Assembly (NCBI GenBank): GCA_043810615.1
Contig: JBDROA010000118.1
Span: 1 to 30,329, forward strand
Origin: VGBK01 sp043810615
GTDB lineage: Bacteria > Actinomycetota > Acidimicrobiia > Spongiisociales > UBA11373
Direction of reading: 5' to 3'
Length of the DNA stretch: 30,329 bases
Shown one piece after another: positions 30,030-30,329 of this stretch. The stretch's first letter is position 1, and each line of letters starts with the position of its first letter. The translations under genes were made by a program, and so were the position numbers. Below the pieces are notes generated by a model, which was not told the origin of the DNA, did not search any database, and was given only the letters and a program-made list of their open reading frames with translations.

Positions 30030-30071
30030 GCCCCCGTAGCTCAGGGGATAGAGCAGCGGTTTCCTAAACCG
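30030..30071 (+). tRNA. Truncated tRNA-Arg(CCU): 5' half only
   Basis: GCCCCCG acceptor strand, TA, D-arm GCTC-AGGGGATA-GAGC, then anticodon stem-loop GCGGT-TTCCTAA-ACCG with anticodon CCT, which reads AGG. The match to a tRNA ends after position 42. The last anticodon-stem base pair is mismatched (G27 against A), and no variable loop, GTTCRA T-loop or complementary CGGGGGC acceptor 3' strand follows. As it stands it cannot make a tRNA. Loss of the 3' half starting in the anticodon stem is what site-specific integration or excision into a tRNA gene would leave. Confidence 0.7.
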
Positions 30072-30329
30072 ATTCACCGCGATTCGCTGACCAGGCGGAT
30101 CACCGAGAATGGGGCGCTGACCTGGCCTTTTGGTCTCTCCCGGTCTTTCGTCGTTTTGCGGCGTCTTTCCCCTGCCGCGGCCCAGGTGCGGCCCAGATGC
30201 CATACCACCCCGGCTACTTCCAGTATGGACCGCAAGGCCCACTCCGGGAGTTCCGGGGCCCCACCGAAGTGCCCTTGGACGGGCAGGGGTGCCGTTCGCG
30301 GTGAAGAGCCGCCTCATCTCCCTCGGGTC
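30072..30329. other. Unassigned sequence right of the tRNA fragment, possible end of an integrated element
   Basis: About 258 bases to the window edge. The minus strand has a frame open from 30313 down to TGA at 30074-30076, directly at the tRNA break. It includes GAPELPEWALRS and ends with a basic tail after LGRTWAAAG. A GRTWAA-like ending followed by basic residues is reminiscent of actinobacterial phage-type integrases, but 79 codons are too few to identify. No other feature was seen. Confidence 0.3.

Noticed and set aside
30060..30329. Group I intron inside tRNA-Arg(CCU), as known in some proteobacteria
   Set aside because: The bases after the anticodon continue the 3' side of the anticodon stem (AAACCG), no conserved group I core was recognised, and no 3' exon appears within the window.

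Overview
The window is GC-rich bacterial chromosome, about 70% G+C by eye with strong G/C bias at third codon positions. GTG and TTG starts occur, and several genes carry a TANNNT hexamer 7 or 10 bases before the start codon with no Shine-Dalgarno sequence. Together with a CtpE-type P-ATPase, a two-domain NfuA and other typical housekeeping genes, this points to an actinomycetote, most likely of the Acidimicrobiia type. The class is an inference; the sequence contains no rRNA. | LAYOUT. 1-3.3 kb: the tail of a small membrane protein, a ctpE-like cation ATPase and an NfuA Fe-S carrier (plus strand). 3.4-6.8 kb: a multi-PAS sensor histidine kinase and a HAD-family phosphatase (minus strand). 6.9-9.7 kb: a GNAT acetyltransferase, an NADPH-dependent FMN reductase, a 330-base structured intergenic region and a peptidoglycan-binding lipoprotein. 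9.8-11.1 kb: a 57-residue zinc-finger-like protein and a zinc alcohol dehydrogenase. 11.2-16.2 kb: an accessory-looking block of two large orphan exported proteins around a decayed IS5-family element. 16.3-17.2 kb: a frameshifted membrane protein. 17.2-20.9 kb: an AmrS-like radical SAM enzyme and a secreted M15 peptidase fused to FG-GAP-like repeats. 20.9-22.4 kb: a small membrane protein and an unusual SRPBCC-PDZ-DinB fusion. 22.5-24.1 kb: a phosphate-transport operon (DUF47/PhoU-like regulator plus PiT transporter). 24.3-27.0 kb: phosphoenolpyruvate carboxylase. 27.1-28.0 kb: two gene remnants (a VapC-like PIN toxin and a neutral zinc metallopeptidase). 28.1-29.7 kb: dodecin and a secreted fibronectin type III protein. 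30.03 kb: the 5' part of a tRNA-Arg(CCU) that stops at the anticodon stem, followed by unrelated sequence that looks like the end of an integrated element. | HOW THE GENES RELATE. Most are single-gene units; the only clear metabolic operon is DUF47-PiT. Phosphate uptake, PEP carboxylase, cation transport, Fe-S assembly and flavin reduction are housekeeping. The less ordinary material is the 11-16 kb block of orphan cysteine-rich or proline-rich exported proteins, the triple-domain fusion, the structured region near 8.1 kb, a 50-base direct repeat bracketing the fibronectin gene, and the broken tRNA at the right edge. Four protein genes have interrupted frames, which reflects either real decay or assembly indels.
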